A stretch of 64,000 nt of DNA from Orbilia blumenaviensis. Taxonomy: Eukaryota > Ascomycota > Orbiliomycetes > Orbiliales > Orbiliaceae. Positions 25,355 through 37,083 of this stretch are shown here, piece after piece. The stretch spans positions 1,984,001-2,048,000 of the forward strand of contig JAVHNS010000008.1 of the NCBI GenBank assembly GCA_036872755.1, read 5' to 3'. The position numbers were made by a program, and so were the translations under genes. The first letter of the stretch is position 1. Every line of letters starts with the position of its first letter. The notes below the pieces were generated by a model. The model was not told the DNA's origin and did no database searches. It saw only the letters and a list, made by a program, of their open reading frames with translations.

Positions 25355-26808
25355 CCCCCTCTTTCGAACTAGTTGTAGAAAAGAAAAAACGCCGCTTACG
25401 ACGACGCCGCCGCCTGTCCACCCCTCATCTTGCTGTTTTCAGTCTATTCTTCCCCCCACCGCTCTTTATATCCTTAATAATTCTTCCTCGGCCGTGAGGG
25501 GCGGCCAGGAACTTTCTTTGGGAGTAGGACAGGCTGGCGGTGATGTAGTCTGTTTTCTATTCTTATTTTTCTGTACTCCATATCCATACCCCTTCTTTCC
25601 TATGATTTCTCTTATCTCTAGTTTTTACCTTAGATGTACATTTTTGCTTTATTCTCATCATTATTCGTTTAAACTCTCATTTATTTATACCGGTCAATAT
25701 AAACTTTTCTTTTTACATAATATCATTTCCATACGTCTAAACCAAGGTTTCCCGGAGATTCTCTAGTCAATTATTATGTCGTAACCGGCCGTAGTCATCT
25801 TGTATGCCCGACTGTTAAGTCAGATTCTTAGTAACGATCCATGCCCGTACCGCCGCACACCAAAAAATTGCAAATAAAAGACCAAAAAAAATATATTATT
25901 CCTTAACGCTCTTAATAAATTTTAATACAAATTTTAGATCAGATTTGTTTTTAATTACTGACAATATAATAAATTAAATTTGAATATAAGTTAGTTTTTG
26001 TTTATTAAATTTAAAAATAAAATTTAAATTTATTCAAAACTCCTTTATATTATACAATAAATACTATTTTTTTTAATATATTTTATTCCCCTTTGATTAC
26101 TGGCTCAGTATGGCCTGGTTGTGCTCAGTTATGTTTAAATACAGTGAAGCGAAGCAGAGCCGTCCCAGTTAGTTAATAACATTGTACTTTGCCTGAAGCT
26201 TCTCCAGCAGCCTTTGTTGCATTTTCGGTGGTATGTTGTGTTGCGGTTACCACGATGCTCCTAATATTCCTATTAGAATACATCTACAGCACTATTATCA
26301 TACGAAACTAATTCATACTATCAAATTACTGCTTTATTAGAGCGGTTTTAGGCAAATGCTTAATATCAAAGTGTATACATGGACTGAGACTAAATACATA
26401 TGATGAACAAATACTAAAGAATTCAGGTGGTTATAGATGCAATCCTCGCCTTAAGCGCGTTTATACATATATATGCCTATCAGGCGTAGTTCTACTAGTA
26501 GATTTAGGATATATGTTGGGGCCCCGGTCTCTGCTTCCTACATCGTTCAACCACAGCTTAACAGCTATAATAGGGCCTATAATCCACACCATACAGTATT
26601 TAGAAGAGTTAACATATATCACGCCTACAATAATATCTAACATAAGCACCGTGAATGGAAAAGAAAAGAAAAATCAATAAAATTATTGCCCCCCCCCCTT
26701 CGACCGAAAATAAAAACAATAATTATTAGAGGAAAGGTAATATAGAAAAGAAAAATAAGAGAAAAGAGAGGAAAGAAAAAGGAAGCAGGGAACGTCCTAG
26801 CCCACCAA
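25355..26808. other. Gene-poor intergenic with AT-rich island
   Basis: No accepted gene. A long open frame on the plus strand ending near 25766 is Pro/Ser/Leu low complexity. From about 25855 to 26095 base composition drops sharply to mostly A and T with many TAAATTTAAA-like words. Beyond 26100 composition returns to normal; 26690-26700 has nine C. Confidence 0.5.
25855..26095. repeat. AT-rich island, possible RIP-degraded repeat
   Basis: About 240 bp of very AT-rich sequence sharply bounded by ordinary DNA. In Pezizomycotina such islands are often transposon copies mutated by repeat-induced point mutation (C to T). No terminal repeats or coding remnants are visible, so the origin is a guess. 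Confidence 0.35.
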
Positions 26809-28071
26809 TCAGGAGGGCAGACCATCCACACCACCGTCGCCGAAGTTGCTCTGGCGTGGCCCCCACCAAAGATGAGCGAACTTCGACACACGGCGGAGAG
26901 GAGTCTCCCTCCTGATGGTTGGGCTCATTGTAAACCAAATGGGGACGGTTGGCGGGACTACCCCCTCGAACCCGGGAGGGGGCCTCAGATACCCCGTATT
27001 GCCAGAGGCGTATCTCTGGACGACGGAGCGTTCAGGTCGCGGCTCCGGAATGGAGCACGCGACAAGCTCCGCCAGAGTCTCGCACTCTTCGGGAGGTGTG
27101 GGGTACTGCGGGGCGGGAATGGCGGCAAGGATGGGGCTGGCTGGAGGAGTCGGGGCCCGGGGAGTCCAAAGAAGACGTATTGGTGGCGTTGTGGGGCTTT
27201 CGCCCCCCGTTCTTACGGCCCTCTTCGGGCACGGAGTTTCTGGGTCGCGAATCCGACTCCAGCGACTATATACCATCTGTATTGGGTTGTACAGACGGTA
27301 TTTTGGGACAGTCACAGGACCGGATTCCCCAGCCGAAAACCCCGCGCCCGCGGTGAGCGAGTCCTCAACATCAAGGCGGGACCCTAACTCCGCTTCGTCC
27401 GAAGCTGACGAGTTGGGTCCGCAAACCTCGATGCCGAGGACCACATTCTCACCGTTGAGGGCCGTGTCGATGTTAACCGTCATGGCTGGACTTGTCGGTG
27501 TGGTTGGACCAGGCGTCGATGAGGGCGTTGGTCCAGCGGTCTGGACCGCGAGGTCCTGGATCCACTGACCCAACCCCTCTTTTGACACCTGGTCCAAGAA
27601 GTCCTGTAGGCCAGGATGGCCCTCCATCCAGTCGATGAAGAGGCTATATTTTCTATATTAGCAACTCATCCTAAAGAAGATATCTGCACGAGAAGTATCG
27701 GCTTACCCATGGAAGTGGTTTCCCAGGATGGAAACCAACTCCCCGACGAAGAGGAGTGTGGCACTGGCAAGGGCCGTATATGTCTCCGGGTGTTTGAAGA
27801 ACATATGGGTAAGGACCAACAAGGGAGAAAACTTGAGCAGCGCTCTGGCGGAAATTTATTGTTAGCAACATTATATGGCTATGCTTTCAATCCTGGAAGG
27901 GTGTAATACTCACAAAGCCATGCTCAGGGCTAAGATAGTGGTGCCATGGAAGACCATGGCAAAATTGCCAATGGCCACAAGCAGGAAGAAGAGGAGGTGT
28001 CCATTGACTTTCTGCGATGCTACCATTTGGGAGGCTTCCCCAAGAGGAACTAATACCTGTTGGGAGGGCAT
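26809..28071 (-). CDS. Two-TM membrane protein with long Pro/Thr-rich tail
   Basis: Exons 28071-27914, 27844-27707 and 27643-26809 total 1131 nt, 376 aa. The N-terminal MPSQQVLVPLGEASQMV is followed by hydrophobic segments LLFFLLVAIGNFAMVF and, across the junction, LALSMALALLKFSPLLV, then YTALASATLLFVGELVSIL. A short acidic stretch LFIDWMEGHPGLQDF leads into a disordered tail of about 240 residues, rich in Pro, Thr and Ser (TPSSTPGPTTPTSP). All three junctions keep frame and donors are GTGAGT and GTAAGC. I do not recognise a family. The first membrane-embedded third with a long cytosolic tail suggests an organelle or plasma-membrane adaptor; no function is claimed. Confidence 0.6.
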
Positions 28072-29318
28072 AACGGCGAGGATTGTGTATAAACTAGGGC
28101 TGGGGGGAATCTGTAGTAATAACTATTGTCTTTGGAGAAAGCGAGTCCGAAAAGACGGGGAAGCAGTTAGGAGCAAAAGAGATATTGGGCCGAAGCTGTG
28201 ATAACAAGCTTGAAGCCAGACGGCAAAGGCAAGGCAAAGTGAGCCACCAGGACTGAAGGATAGACTAAGGGGTTAGCTGTTGCTGTTGCTGATGCTAAAC
28301 CAAAATCCCGAAGAAAAAGAAAAAGGAAGGGAACAGCGAACAAACCAGATGAAGCTGAAGGCAACAGGCCGGCACTGCAATGGATACGTCAGAGCTTGAA
28401 GATAGAACTCTGGAGCTGGGAGACAAGACGCTTGAAAGATAGCTGTCGTTGTCGGTTGGGATGAAATCTCCACGGCACGAATAGCAAGTAGAGAGCAAAT
28501 GGGAGGAGGGGATGTGGGAAGTAGGACTTCGAGATAAAAAGGTGGTGAGAACCACGATGATGGCAGAGATAGAGCAATACCAACTAAACCTAAGAGAAGA
28601 GTATAGCTGGATGGTGGAGAAGTGAGAAAGGATGCTGCATGGAGGAGCGAAAGGAGGATGCAATCGATCTCTAGGTCAGATGCACTGAAGAGAGAAGAGG
28701 AAGAAAAGGAAAGAATAGCAGAGTAAGGGGAGGAATAAGTAGGAGAATGGGGTAGGAGGAGGGTTTCTTAGAGGGCACAGTTTGCTGCTACCTCGTCTGC
28801 CTGGGTAACGCGCAGTTCCTACGGCAATCCAATGCCAACTCCAATGCGCTGAAATGGCCCCTCCAACTAGGTATTTAAGTGACTCGTAGGAGTGCTATAG
28901 TCGAGTACCTTAGGTACCTAGGTACCTACCTACTTTAAGTGTTTTAAGTACTGCGGCCTAGATGTATGTAACGTTTAGGCAGATCTAGGTCTATATATTG
29001 GTTTAGGTTTCCTATATGGATCGAAGATTATGTATTTGCAGCGAACTCAATGAGCTAGGAAAATGTAAAGTCGTGCACCAGTTCCCAGAATGGACACACC
29101 AATGTGAGAGAACGAATGCCTGATACAATATTATATTAGAATAGGTATCGATTGAGAATATTGTCTGTATATGTAGATCGTGTATGCGTAGTTTTGGTCG
29201 CCTGGTCTCCTACTCACAACATGTAGGTGTGTTTATAGAGTAGGAGCGTTAGGGCACAATGTATACAGATACCTCCTCTTCCTCTTCACAGGTAAATGTA
29301 TACTTGCTGGGTCTATAA
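28072..29318. other. Intergenic, about 1.2 kb
   Basis: Upstream flank of the preceding gene, purine-rich on the plus strand (28670-28760). Near 28908-28935 there is a palindromic cluster of GGTACCTAGGTACC. Frames at 28295-28663 on the minus strand are Ser/Leu-rich promoter-like sequence and not accepted. Confidence 0.5.
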
Positions 29319-30202
29319 CTATTGAAATAGTCCATTCGAATTCCTTAAGAATCCTGATGCTGAGGTCGCAATGACCCTCCTATTAATGGAAACGCTTTCG
29401 GCCACTGTCCTTCTCATATCAGAGGCAGAGTAACCGGGTGCGAATGGCAGCTTCTTCCATTTTCTGTATTTACGGGTATCGTCATCATCCGTATCAGTAT
29501 CAGTGTCAGAATCAGTATTAGAATCGGTATCGGTATCGGTGTCGGTATCGGTGTCGTAATCAGAATCTGAATCTTCGTCGGTAGACTGGGTCAAATTCGA
29601 ACTGGAGTTATAAATGCTCTCGACCACTTCGCCTCGACGGCTCACCTGAACCCGTACAATGATTTTGACAAATTCATCGAACTGGGGCGACCTTCTAAAC
29701 CACCACCAAGCAAGGATACAGGTCAAAAGCACCCACATTGACGAAAAGAATGCGGATAATATTCTATATACGTCCATGATATAAATCAGTATATCATATT
29801 ATCTGATATATATACTCATATTTCTGGGGTATGTGCTATATTTGCTTACGCCACAGTCCACTGGAATATTAATATGTCCGAATCAGGAAGAAGACGGTAT
29901 ACGTGGTATATAGCCGGCAAATTTCGTAAAACTTCCCGAATGAAAGTGATCTGGATCAAGAAACACTCAAGGGTAGCCGTACACCTGATGAAAAAACCAA
30001 GGAAGTCACCCATTAGGAGTATTGACTTGAAGTACGGGTGCATGAAACGCCCTCTCGGCATGACCAAGACCTGAATAGTGGTACCCAACATGGAACTTTG
30101 GTAGGCTCGGTACCATGCCGTGGAATAGGGGCCCTCGACGGGTTCACGGAATCGGCTGAGAAATCGAACGCGGACCATCGTATACCTGACGAAGCCCTGC
30201 AC
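29319..30202 (-). CDS. Hypothetical membrane protein with Asp-Thr repeat
   Basis: Exons 30202-29850 and 29763-29319 total 798 nt, 265 aa. The first part is basic (VRVRFLSRFREP) with a hydrophobic stretch SILLMGDFLGFFIRCTATL; a second one, SAFFSSMWVLLTCILAWWWF, lies just after the splice junction. A short linker then runs into a tract of alternating Asp and Thr/Ser (about residues 180-215) encoded by a GTATCG-type hexanucleotide repeat at 29480-29570. The end is basic. The donor GTAAGC and acceptor TAG keep frame and the junction falls just before the second TM, which supports the model. Not recognised; likely lineage-specific. The start Met is uncertain (MQGFVRYTMV has two). Confidence 0.5.
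29480..29570 (-). repeat. Hexanucleotide repeat coding Asp-Thr
   Basis: Degenerate GTATCG/GTATCA/GTGTCG units on the plus strand, read on the minus strand as Asp-Thr or Asp-Ser pairs. Slippage-prone tract inside the coding exon. Confidence 0.6.
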
Positions 30203-30821
30203 GTGGCTGCGTTTGTTACGAGACTATAGTTGACTAGTTTTATTGGCAGATGTCGAGAACATACTGGCGGGACTTTCTCTTGGGGCCTTTAGCTGCCTAT
30301 AAGCCTGTGTTTCGTGAGCATGTTAATTTTCGTGGATCCCATCGCGTGGCGCTCATCCGAAAAGACTCGTACGCATGTGTATATATAGCATACTAACACT
30401 GCATATATATATCCTTAAGGCCTTGTAGCTCAGTAAGTACGACAATTGCCTGGACGGGCATCTGCATAAATCAGTCCTAAGACGCCTTTATATGAATTAA
30501 AATCAAGAATTAGGGGAGGACAATCTCGGACTTCTCGAGTTATATTTCAGTGTGTAAATGTAGTAGGTAAGGAATATATTTATTTAAATCGGCCTTTATG
30601 TACTAAAATGGGTATAACAGGGTATCATTTTGCTATATATAGACAATGGAACGAAGCGAAATCAAAGTTATGGTATCGGAGCAAAGCCACCACGGATCGG
30701 GTCTGGGAGGTGCTAGCTTATTCGTTGAAGTCATGAATGGTTTTGGGTAGGTAAGTATACCAGTATCCGCGCGACTCTGTTCTAAGTTGCAGTACCGGTT
30801 TTAGTTGAATGTATCAACCCT
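30203..30821. other. Intergenic, about 0.6 kb
   Basis: Promoter of the membrane protein and 3' flank of the next minus-strand gene. No coding frame or RNA gene is supported. Confidence 0.5.
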
Positions 30822-32509
30822 TTACCAGCCGAGACGGCCGCCGCGAGGCTTGATGCTCTTGCGCTGCATCTTGACGATGAAGGCTCCGCGTTCGATAGAG
30901 TTGATGAGAACGAAACCACTTGGGAGCATGGCATAAGAGGACCAGCTTCCGACGAACTCAAGAACACCACCGTCCTCCTTGTCATCATCTTCTGGGTAGA
31001 TATCGAAGAAAGCGACCTCGTGTACACCAGCACCAGATGGGTCCTTGGGGATCGAGGTTATGTCAACAACATGGAGACCGCTCCCATAGTTGCTCTGGTA
31101 AACCAAGCCGTCGACGATGTACTGGTTGTGGTCGATAGCACGAACGTTACCCTTGTAGTATCCGGTCTGCTTGGGGTTGTGGAGGTCTTTGATGTCCCAG
31201 ATATAGGTGATTGGGCGACCGTCCTTGGCTGGGCCCTGGCCGTTGTACTCGTCGTATTCATCGTCCATGATCAAGAAATCTTGCCAGCTCTTGTCGAGAA
31301 CCCAACCCTGGTGGGTGTATGAAGCACCCTCATAAGAAGTGCGGGAGATGATGGTGGCGTTCGTGCGATCGGTAACATCATAGATAGTGAGAGTATCTTC
31401 GTTGTATCCGTAGCAGATGGTGCGGCCCTTGTACCTCTTATCGGGTCCCTTGTACGGCAAGCACTGAGCATCGTGGACGTATCCGTCTTGACTGGCGCAT
31501 CCAGGGCTGGTTGGGTTATAGATGTCGGTAAGATCGATGAAGATCAAACCAGCCTTGCACTTGTCGCTACGAGGAGCAGCTCCGACAGCAACGGCATACT
31601 TGTTCTTCTCGTCGACAACGACGTTGTGAGTTCGGCCAATTGGCAAGTTCTTATAAGAACTGGTAATGTCCTTTGTGGTGTCAAAGACAACTGGTTTCTT
31701 GGGGTCGATGCTTTGAAGCTAAATCGGACAATATATTGTTAGAATTCAATTTAACATGCTCTGATATTAATAAGTTATGTAAAGCGCTCGAGCACTCACC
31801 TTTCGCATATCAAAGATTTGGATTCCGTGTTTCTCGGCTTCACTGCCGACCAAGATGTAATGCCTATAAGCACGGAGTTCACGCCAGATGCTGGGCTGGG
31901 CGTCGTGATGCTGAGGAAGACGACCAAGGTAGATCATCTTTCCTTCTTTTGTGATCTCGACGAAAGCGGCTCCGTCAGCTTGCGCAATGGCGACAAATTC
32001 GCGGCCGCTTGGAGCGACCCATCCCCAAGAGGAAGAACCCTGGCCGGTCTTGCTTCCGAGGGCAGTATGGGAGAGGAAATGGTACAAGTCGAGCTTCAGA
32101 TTAATTAGTATTATAGTAGCAACATATTTTGACTTTATTCGATTCCTGGATACATACGTTGTCGCATCGGAAGGTATTGCTCTTGTCACCAGGGATGGCT
32201 TCAGCAATACCAGCTTTGCACTGAGTGTAGCCTAGCTCTGGATATGGAGCTGTGAAAAGGCCCTCGGCCTGCTGACGGTCCCAGATGGCCTATGATACAC
32301 CCCTGTTAGAAACTAGCTCAACTGCATCACATCTAGGACGAATCCAGTCCACAGGAGGCCGAACTTACATGTTTTGCTGCCATGATCTCCATATGTCGCT
32401 GGCCATTAGCGAAAATACGGCGGTGGCGCTCAAGATCCTGGGGGATCTCCTTTGCGACTGTAGCACCAACTAGCAAGCTAGCGACGCCGGCGTATTGTGA
32501 AAACTTCAT
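30822..32509 (-). CDS. Secreted choice-of-anchor-B / LVIVD-type beta-propeller protein
   Basis: Four exons, 32509-32369, 32289-32158, 32093-31800 and 31718-30822, each a whole number of codons; 1464 nt, 487 aa. The signal peptide is MKFSQYAGVASLLVGATVA. The body has repeated short strands with DLTD, YDVTD, WDIKDLHNP and VVDITSIPKD, as in LVIVD/choice-of-anchor-B propellers. Distinct blocks are SSSWGWVAPSGREFVAIAQ, GRLPQHHDAQPSIWRELR, LPIGRTHNVVVDEKNKYA, SYEGASYTHQGWV and DDEYDEYNG. Conserved His and Asp in THNVV, VHDAQC and THQGW suggest metal binding; this is inference. Probably extracellular or wall-associated; no enzymatic activity is established for the family as far as I know. Confidence 0.85.
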
Positions 32510-34457
32510 GATTGCGATTTGAGGTTGAAACTAGGCTTTGACTCTCGAAGCTACTAATCGACTGTTTCCTGAAGAGCTTTTTCTCCTGTTGATCCAGCGT
32601 CCCAAGCCTCCATTTATACATTTCCGTTGTCCGCCTCTTTGCTGTTAGTTATTGCATATTGTGCCATTTCGCTTTGCGTATATCCCTCCTGTCTTTCCCT
32701 CGCTCGTATCTAGTCTGTACTATATTTTTTCATTCCTGCTGTCAAACCGCATGCTTTTTTTGCCTGCGTACATACATGTACAAGCCGCAAATTCATTCGG
32801 GTGCTAAGGTTGGACAGGGTGGTAGCTATAGTACCTTCCCCTGTTCCTTAACTGGGGAATTCAGACATGATCTGCGTTATGGGTCCTTCTCGAAAGTAGA
32901 TACCAAAGCGCCAATGCTAGCGTATGCTTTGCTATAGAGTAACGTTCTGGTCTCTTATCGTTGCGGGTTATCTAGGATAGTAGCCAATTAGTTAGGACAA
33001 ATAGATATTGCGAAACCATCGGGCTTAGCATAAACATCAGATATCGGACATTCGTCATCGTGGGTTATACTTCGATAGGAAGTTTCGATGTTTTGGTACT
33101 ACCCTTTTGGGAAGGTGACTAGCATCTGCTCGTTATTTTGACCACACGGCTTGCTGATCGTTTTACGGGATATGCTGCCTACGGAAGAGCCGGGGCCAGG
33201 GGGCAATAGCTCATATGGCTTTGCATCTGTGTAGGTTTGTTTGTTAGATTTGAGAAAATCCATTTCATGATTATATTTCATTGGTCATTTCGGAGAAATA
33301 GAGAGCACGTATGATGCGTGATCTCACATGAACTTGTGTTGGTATGGCTGCATGTCGCAGAAGCCTTCTCGCTTGGCGCCGTACCCGCCCCCACATCCCT
33401 AACCTTATAGTTTAAGTCGGTATGCACGAGACACAAACAATATCCAAATCCATGCGGGGCAATAAAATCGACCATCCTGATGTTGATGCTAGTGGCTGTT
33501 TTATGTTTATGGTCTGCAGGCGTACCCATAGCTTCCAAGCTAGGCTTCCCTCCCTGGAATAGACTGAGACGACCTTGGGGGAAGTACGTTTTGGTCTACT
33601 AGCTAAGGCCTCTGACTGACTGATAGCGGTTCGGCTTGCAGTGTGCAGGCCCTAAATGGCGACATTGAAGTGGGTGCTCGTGATACAAGTCAGCTTACAA
33701 ATTTAGAATCTTTAAATTTTTTTTTTTTCGATTTTTTTTTGTTTTTCAAATCATTTCCTCTTTCCTTTGCTCGGAACAATGATTCCGGGATCTGCAGATA
33801 TCGCTGAGCGTGGAAACCCGCGTGGGGAGTAAAGGGAAAGCTTGGACTCTGAGTCAGTGATTGAACCAGCAGCGTCGAACCTTGGTACTCTAGCAAGGAT
33901 GCTATTTCATAACAGCTTGAATGTATTGTATATCGTAACCATTACGAGTATAGTTAATCCTTACACGGAAGGTTCGATGATCCTCGCGCCCTCGTTACGC
34001 TGAACAATCCTTGAGATATTTTGGCGAGCATCGTATGATCTCGTCGTCGTCGTCGTCGGGATCGAAATATCTACAAGATTCCTGAGGTGGGGATAAATTT
34101 GTAAGCTATAGAGAGGCTATAATGTTTTTTTTATGAGGGATTAATATGCTCCGAACTGCGAGATTGACGCAAAAACAGGGGCGTCCTGGGAGAATGTCAC
34201 GTTACGGCTCTGCCTGACCTTCATAAAATGCGTTGTATACTGTTGGATTTCTGAATTAGGTACCAGGATGTTTGACTGCCAAGCGGACCGTTTTGGGGAA
34301 GGCGTCAAATCTACTTCATGTTCTTTTCGCCGCCATAATTTTTTCGAATAACTTCGCGAATTCCAAGACCTAGTCTCTTGACTGCAGCAAATTCGGCATC
34401 GACGCCAGAACACTCGAGTGAATAGCTAGGCACCCACCCGAACACGAGACTGCAAAA
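32510..34457. other. Intergenic, about 1.9 kb
   Basis: Between divergently transcribed genes: promoter of the propeller protein on the left and of SDA1 on the right. T-rich tract at 33716-33741. No frame or RNA gene is supported, although 34141-34413 on the minus strand stays open for 90 codons without a recognisable motif. Confidence 0.5.
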
Positions 34458-37083
34458 ATGGTCAAACGAAAGAGGACAGCTTTGGAGAAGCAGACAAACT
34501 TGTAATATTCCTTGTCCGATGTTACATGCGGGCGTGGAAGCTAATGCGACTGGGAGATACTTGCAGGCCGAGTTTGCAGAATCAGATCAGGCGGGACCCA
34601 CCGTAAGTTGAGATCTGGCTTGACATGACAGATTCTAAAAAATCTCCGAGGGTGGAGCGAGTCAATTGACGGTTTGCGACTATAGTTCCTACCGAGACGA
34701 TTTCCTGATCCAGTTCCGACACTACGAGTCGCAGCGGGACATCTTCCTAGCGCAGCCCGAGGGCTACGACAGCGAACCATTCATTGAACAACTGGGGTTC
34801 ATTACGCATGTTGCAGATTGTTACCCTGACGTTACAAAACGTTTCCCACAAGATTTAGCGGACTTGCTCCTTCATCACCATAATACCCTCGAACCAGACC
34901 TGCGGGAGAAGTTGGTTCAGTGCCTCGTGCAGCTACGAAATAAGGATGTCATTCCCTCTACAGCGTATGTATATCAATTTGGAAGCCAACGAATAATAGG
35001 CGGGGATTTCAATTGACTAGTTTCTTAGTCTCCTTCAGACTCTCTTCCCAATCCTAACTACCACAAACTCGAAACAACTCCGTTCCCAACTCTACCACTC
35101 GATCGTTTCGGACATTCGCAACGCTAATGCTAAAACTAAGAATCATCGGTTGAACAAAACTGTCCAAGGTGTGCTTTTCAGTGTTGTGGAAGCAGGAAAG
35201 GGTTCTCCGGATGCTGTCGTCGGTCTGTGGGCCGTCAAAGTTACACGGGAGCTATGGAGGCGCAATATTTGGGATGATGCCAGGACGGTGGAGATTATCA
35301 AAGAAGCGAGCTTGAGTGCCAATGCAAAAGTTATGAGCGGCGGTGTCAGATTCTTCCTCGGTGTGGACAAAGAAAGAGAGGAAATGGACGAAAGCAGCGA
35401 TGACGAAGACTATAGTGAGTCGTTAGGGAAATTGAAACACCAGGCCGGTGTTAGCGGGAAGACCAAAAAGAAGCAGTCTCAGATGGAAAGAGCAATTGAT
35501 AAGTTAAAAAAGGTAAGAAAATTGAAGAGCACTCCCGAATCTTTGCATCGGCTATACTAATAATTCTGTAGAAAGAACGGAACAAACACAAGGCATCTCC
35601 GTTAAACTTCTCTGCTCTGCATCTACTCCATGATCCTCAAGGCTTTGCCGAAAACCTCTATTCGATGCACCTCGCTAAGAGTAGCAATAAGTTGTCGATG
35701 GAGCAAAGGCTTTTGGTTTTACAGCTAGTATCTCGTTTAATTGGTTTGCACAAACTTACCGTCATCGGCATATACTCATACTTGCTCAAGTAAGCCATCT
35801 CGAGAAAATCCTCACCCTCAATGTTTACTAATTATTTAGGTACTTGACACCCCGCCAACGGGAGGTTACCCGATTCTTGGTTGCGGCAGCTCAGGCCACT
35901 CATGACCAAGTCCCACCAGATCTACTTGAACCAATAATCCGGAAAATCGCAGACGAATTCGTTTCCGAAGGTGTTGCCGGAGAAGTTGCCACGGCTGGTC
36001 TCAACAGTATTAGAGAAATTTGTGCCCGTCAGCCCTTGGCCATGAATGAGTCCTTATTACAAGATCTTACTACTTACAAGGGATCAAAGGACAAGGGCGT
36101 TATGATGGCTGCGAGAAGCTTAATCGGATTGTACCGTGAAGTTGCACCGGAGATGCTGAAACGCAAAGACCGTGGCAAAACAGCGACCATGGACATGAAG
36201 AATAAGGAGAAGTTGAGGTTTGGTGAAGAAGCACCTGGCACTATCGAGGGTCTTGACCTACTTGAGAAATGGTATGAGGAACAGAAGCAGAAGAAGGCCG
36301 ATGAAGGTGGGGAGGAAGCGGCCGCCGATGGGGATGACGACCAAGGGTGGGAAGGATGGGATGTTGAGAGCGATAGCGACGATTCCGGGAGCTGGATCGG
36401 TGTATCTGATGATGAGAGGGACATCGAAATCAGCGACTCAGAGGATGAGAAGCCATCTGGAAAGAATAAGAGGGCTAGAGCTAAGGAAGAAGATGACAAG
36501 ATGGATGTCGATACCAAGGATTCAGAGGAGCCTGCTCCAGAGGCCAGCGACGCAAGCAAGTTAATGAGTCTAGCTACTACAAGGGTAAGGTTCATTCCCA
36601 TGTTAAGCTTGGACTACCACAACTAACTCGAAATCAGATTTTAACACCAGCCGATCTCGCCACTATTGCTAAGATGCGGGCTGCTGCCGACCTACAAAAG
36701 GCATCTTCGAAAACCATCACAGCTCTGTATGTTACCATTTCACTTATTTCATGAATCAAGAAAGCCCCATCTAACAAATTTGCAGGAGAAATGAGGAAGA
36801 GGTAGACGAATCTATAATCGAGGGGCCAAAGACCAGAGGCAAGTCAGACAAGGAAGCCCGACTTGCAGCTGTTCAGGAAGGCCGCGAAGGCCGAGAGAAA
36901 TACAGTTCCAAGAGAGGAAAAACCTTGGCGGAGAAGCCTCACAGCACAACTAATAAAGAAAAGGCTCGCAAGAAAAACTTCTTAATGACCCTTGGTCAGG
37001 CAAAGAAGAAGCAGAAGCGAAGTTTGATCGAGCACCGGAGAATATTGAAAGCTCACGTGGAGAAACAGAAGAAAGGCAAATAA
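34458..37083 (+). CDS. SDA1: SDA1, 60S ribosomal subunit biogenesis/export factor
   Basis: Eight exons: 34458-34501, 34567-34602, 34686-34964, 35029-35512, 35572-35789, 35840-36584, 36638-36726, 36786-37083. Total 2193 nt, 730 aa. SDA1 is a nucleolar and nuclear protein needed for maturation and export of pre-60S particles. The start [15 protein letters not shown] joined to [18 protein letters not shown] and [17 protein letters not shown] is diagnostic. NUC130/3NT-like N-terminal helices follow ([25 protein letters not shown]). The [19 protein letters not shown] block, the central SDA1 domain ([20 protein letters not shown]) and an acidic Asp/Ser stretch (about 500-560) come next. The C-terminus is basic and ends HVEKQKKGK. 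The first two exons are only 44 and 36 nt. Acceptor of exon 4 was set at 35028 because it restores [10 protein letters not shown]. Confidence 0.95.

Noticed and set aside
25044..25766. 240-codon plus-strand frame, Pro/Leu/Ser rich
   Set aside because: No domain, no start context, contains the two hairpins, and the end is plain T-rich intergenic sequence.
26461..26649. Minus-strand 62-codon frame suspected as a transposase or integrase fragment
   Set aside because: No catalytic motif or terminal repeats; too short to assign.
26872..27568. Long overlapping plus-strand frames
   Set aside because: They are antisense to the Pro/Thr-rich exon of the membrane protein; GC-rich low-complexity coding sequence gives open frames on both strands.
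33965..33985. GGTTCGAT, possible tRNA B box
   Set aside because: Flanks do not fold into a cloverleaf.
34141..34413. 90-codon minus-strand frame upstream of SDA1
   Set aside because: No recognisable motif and it lies in the SDA1 promoter; no supporting splice signals.
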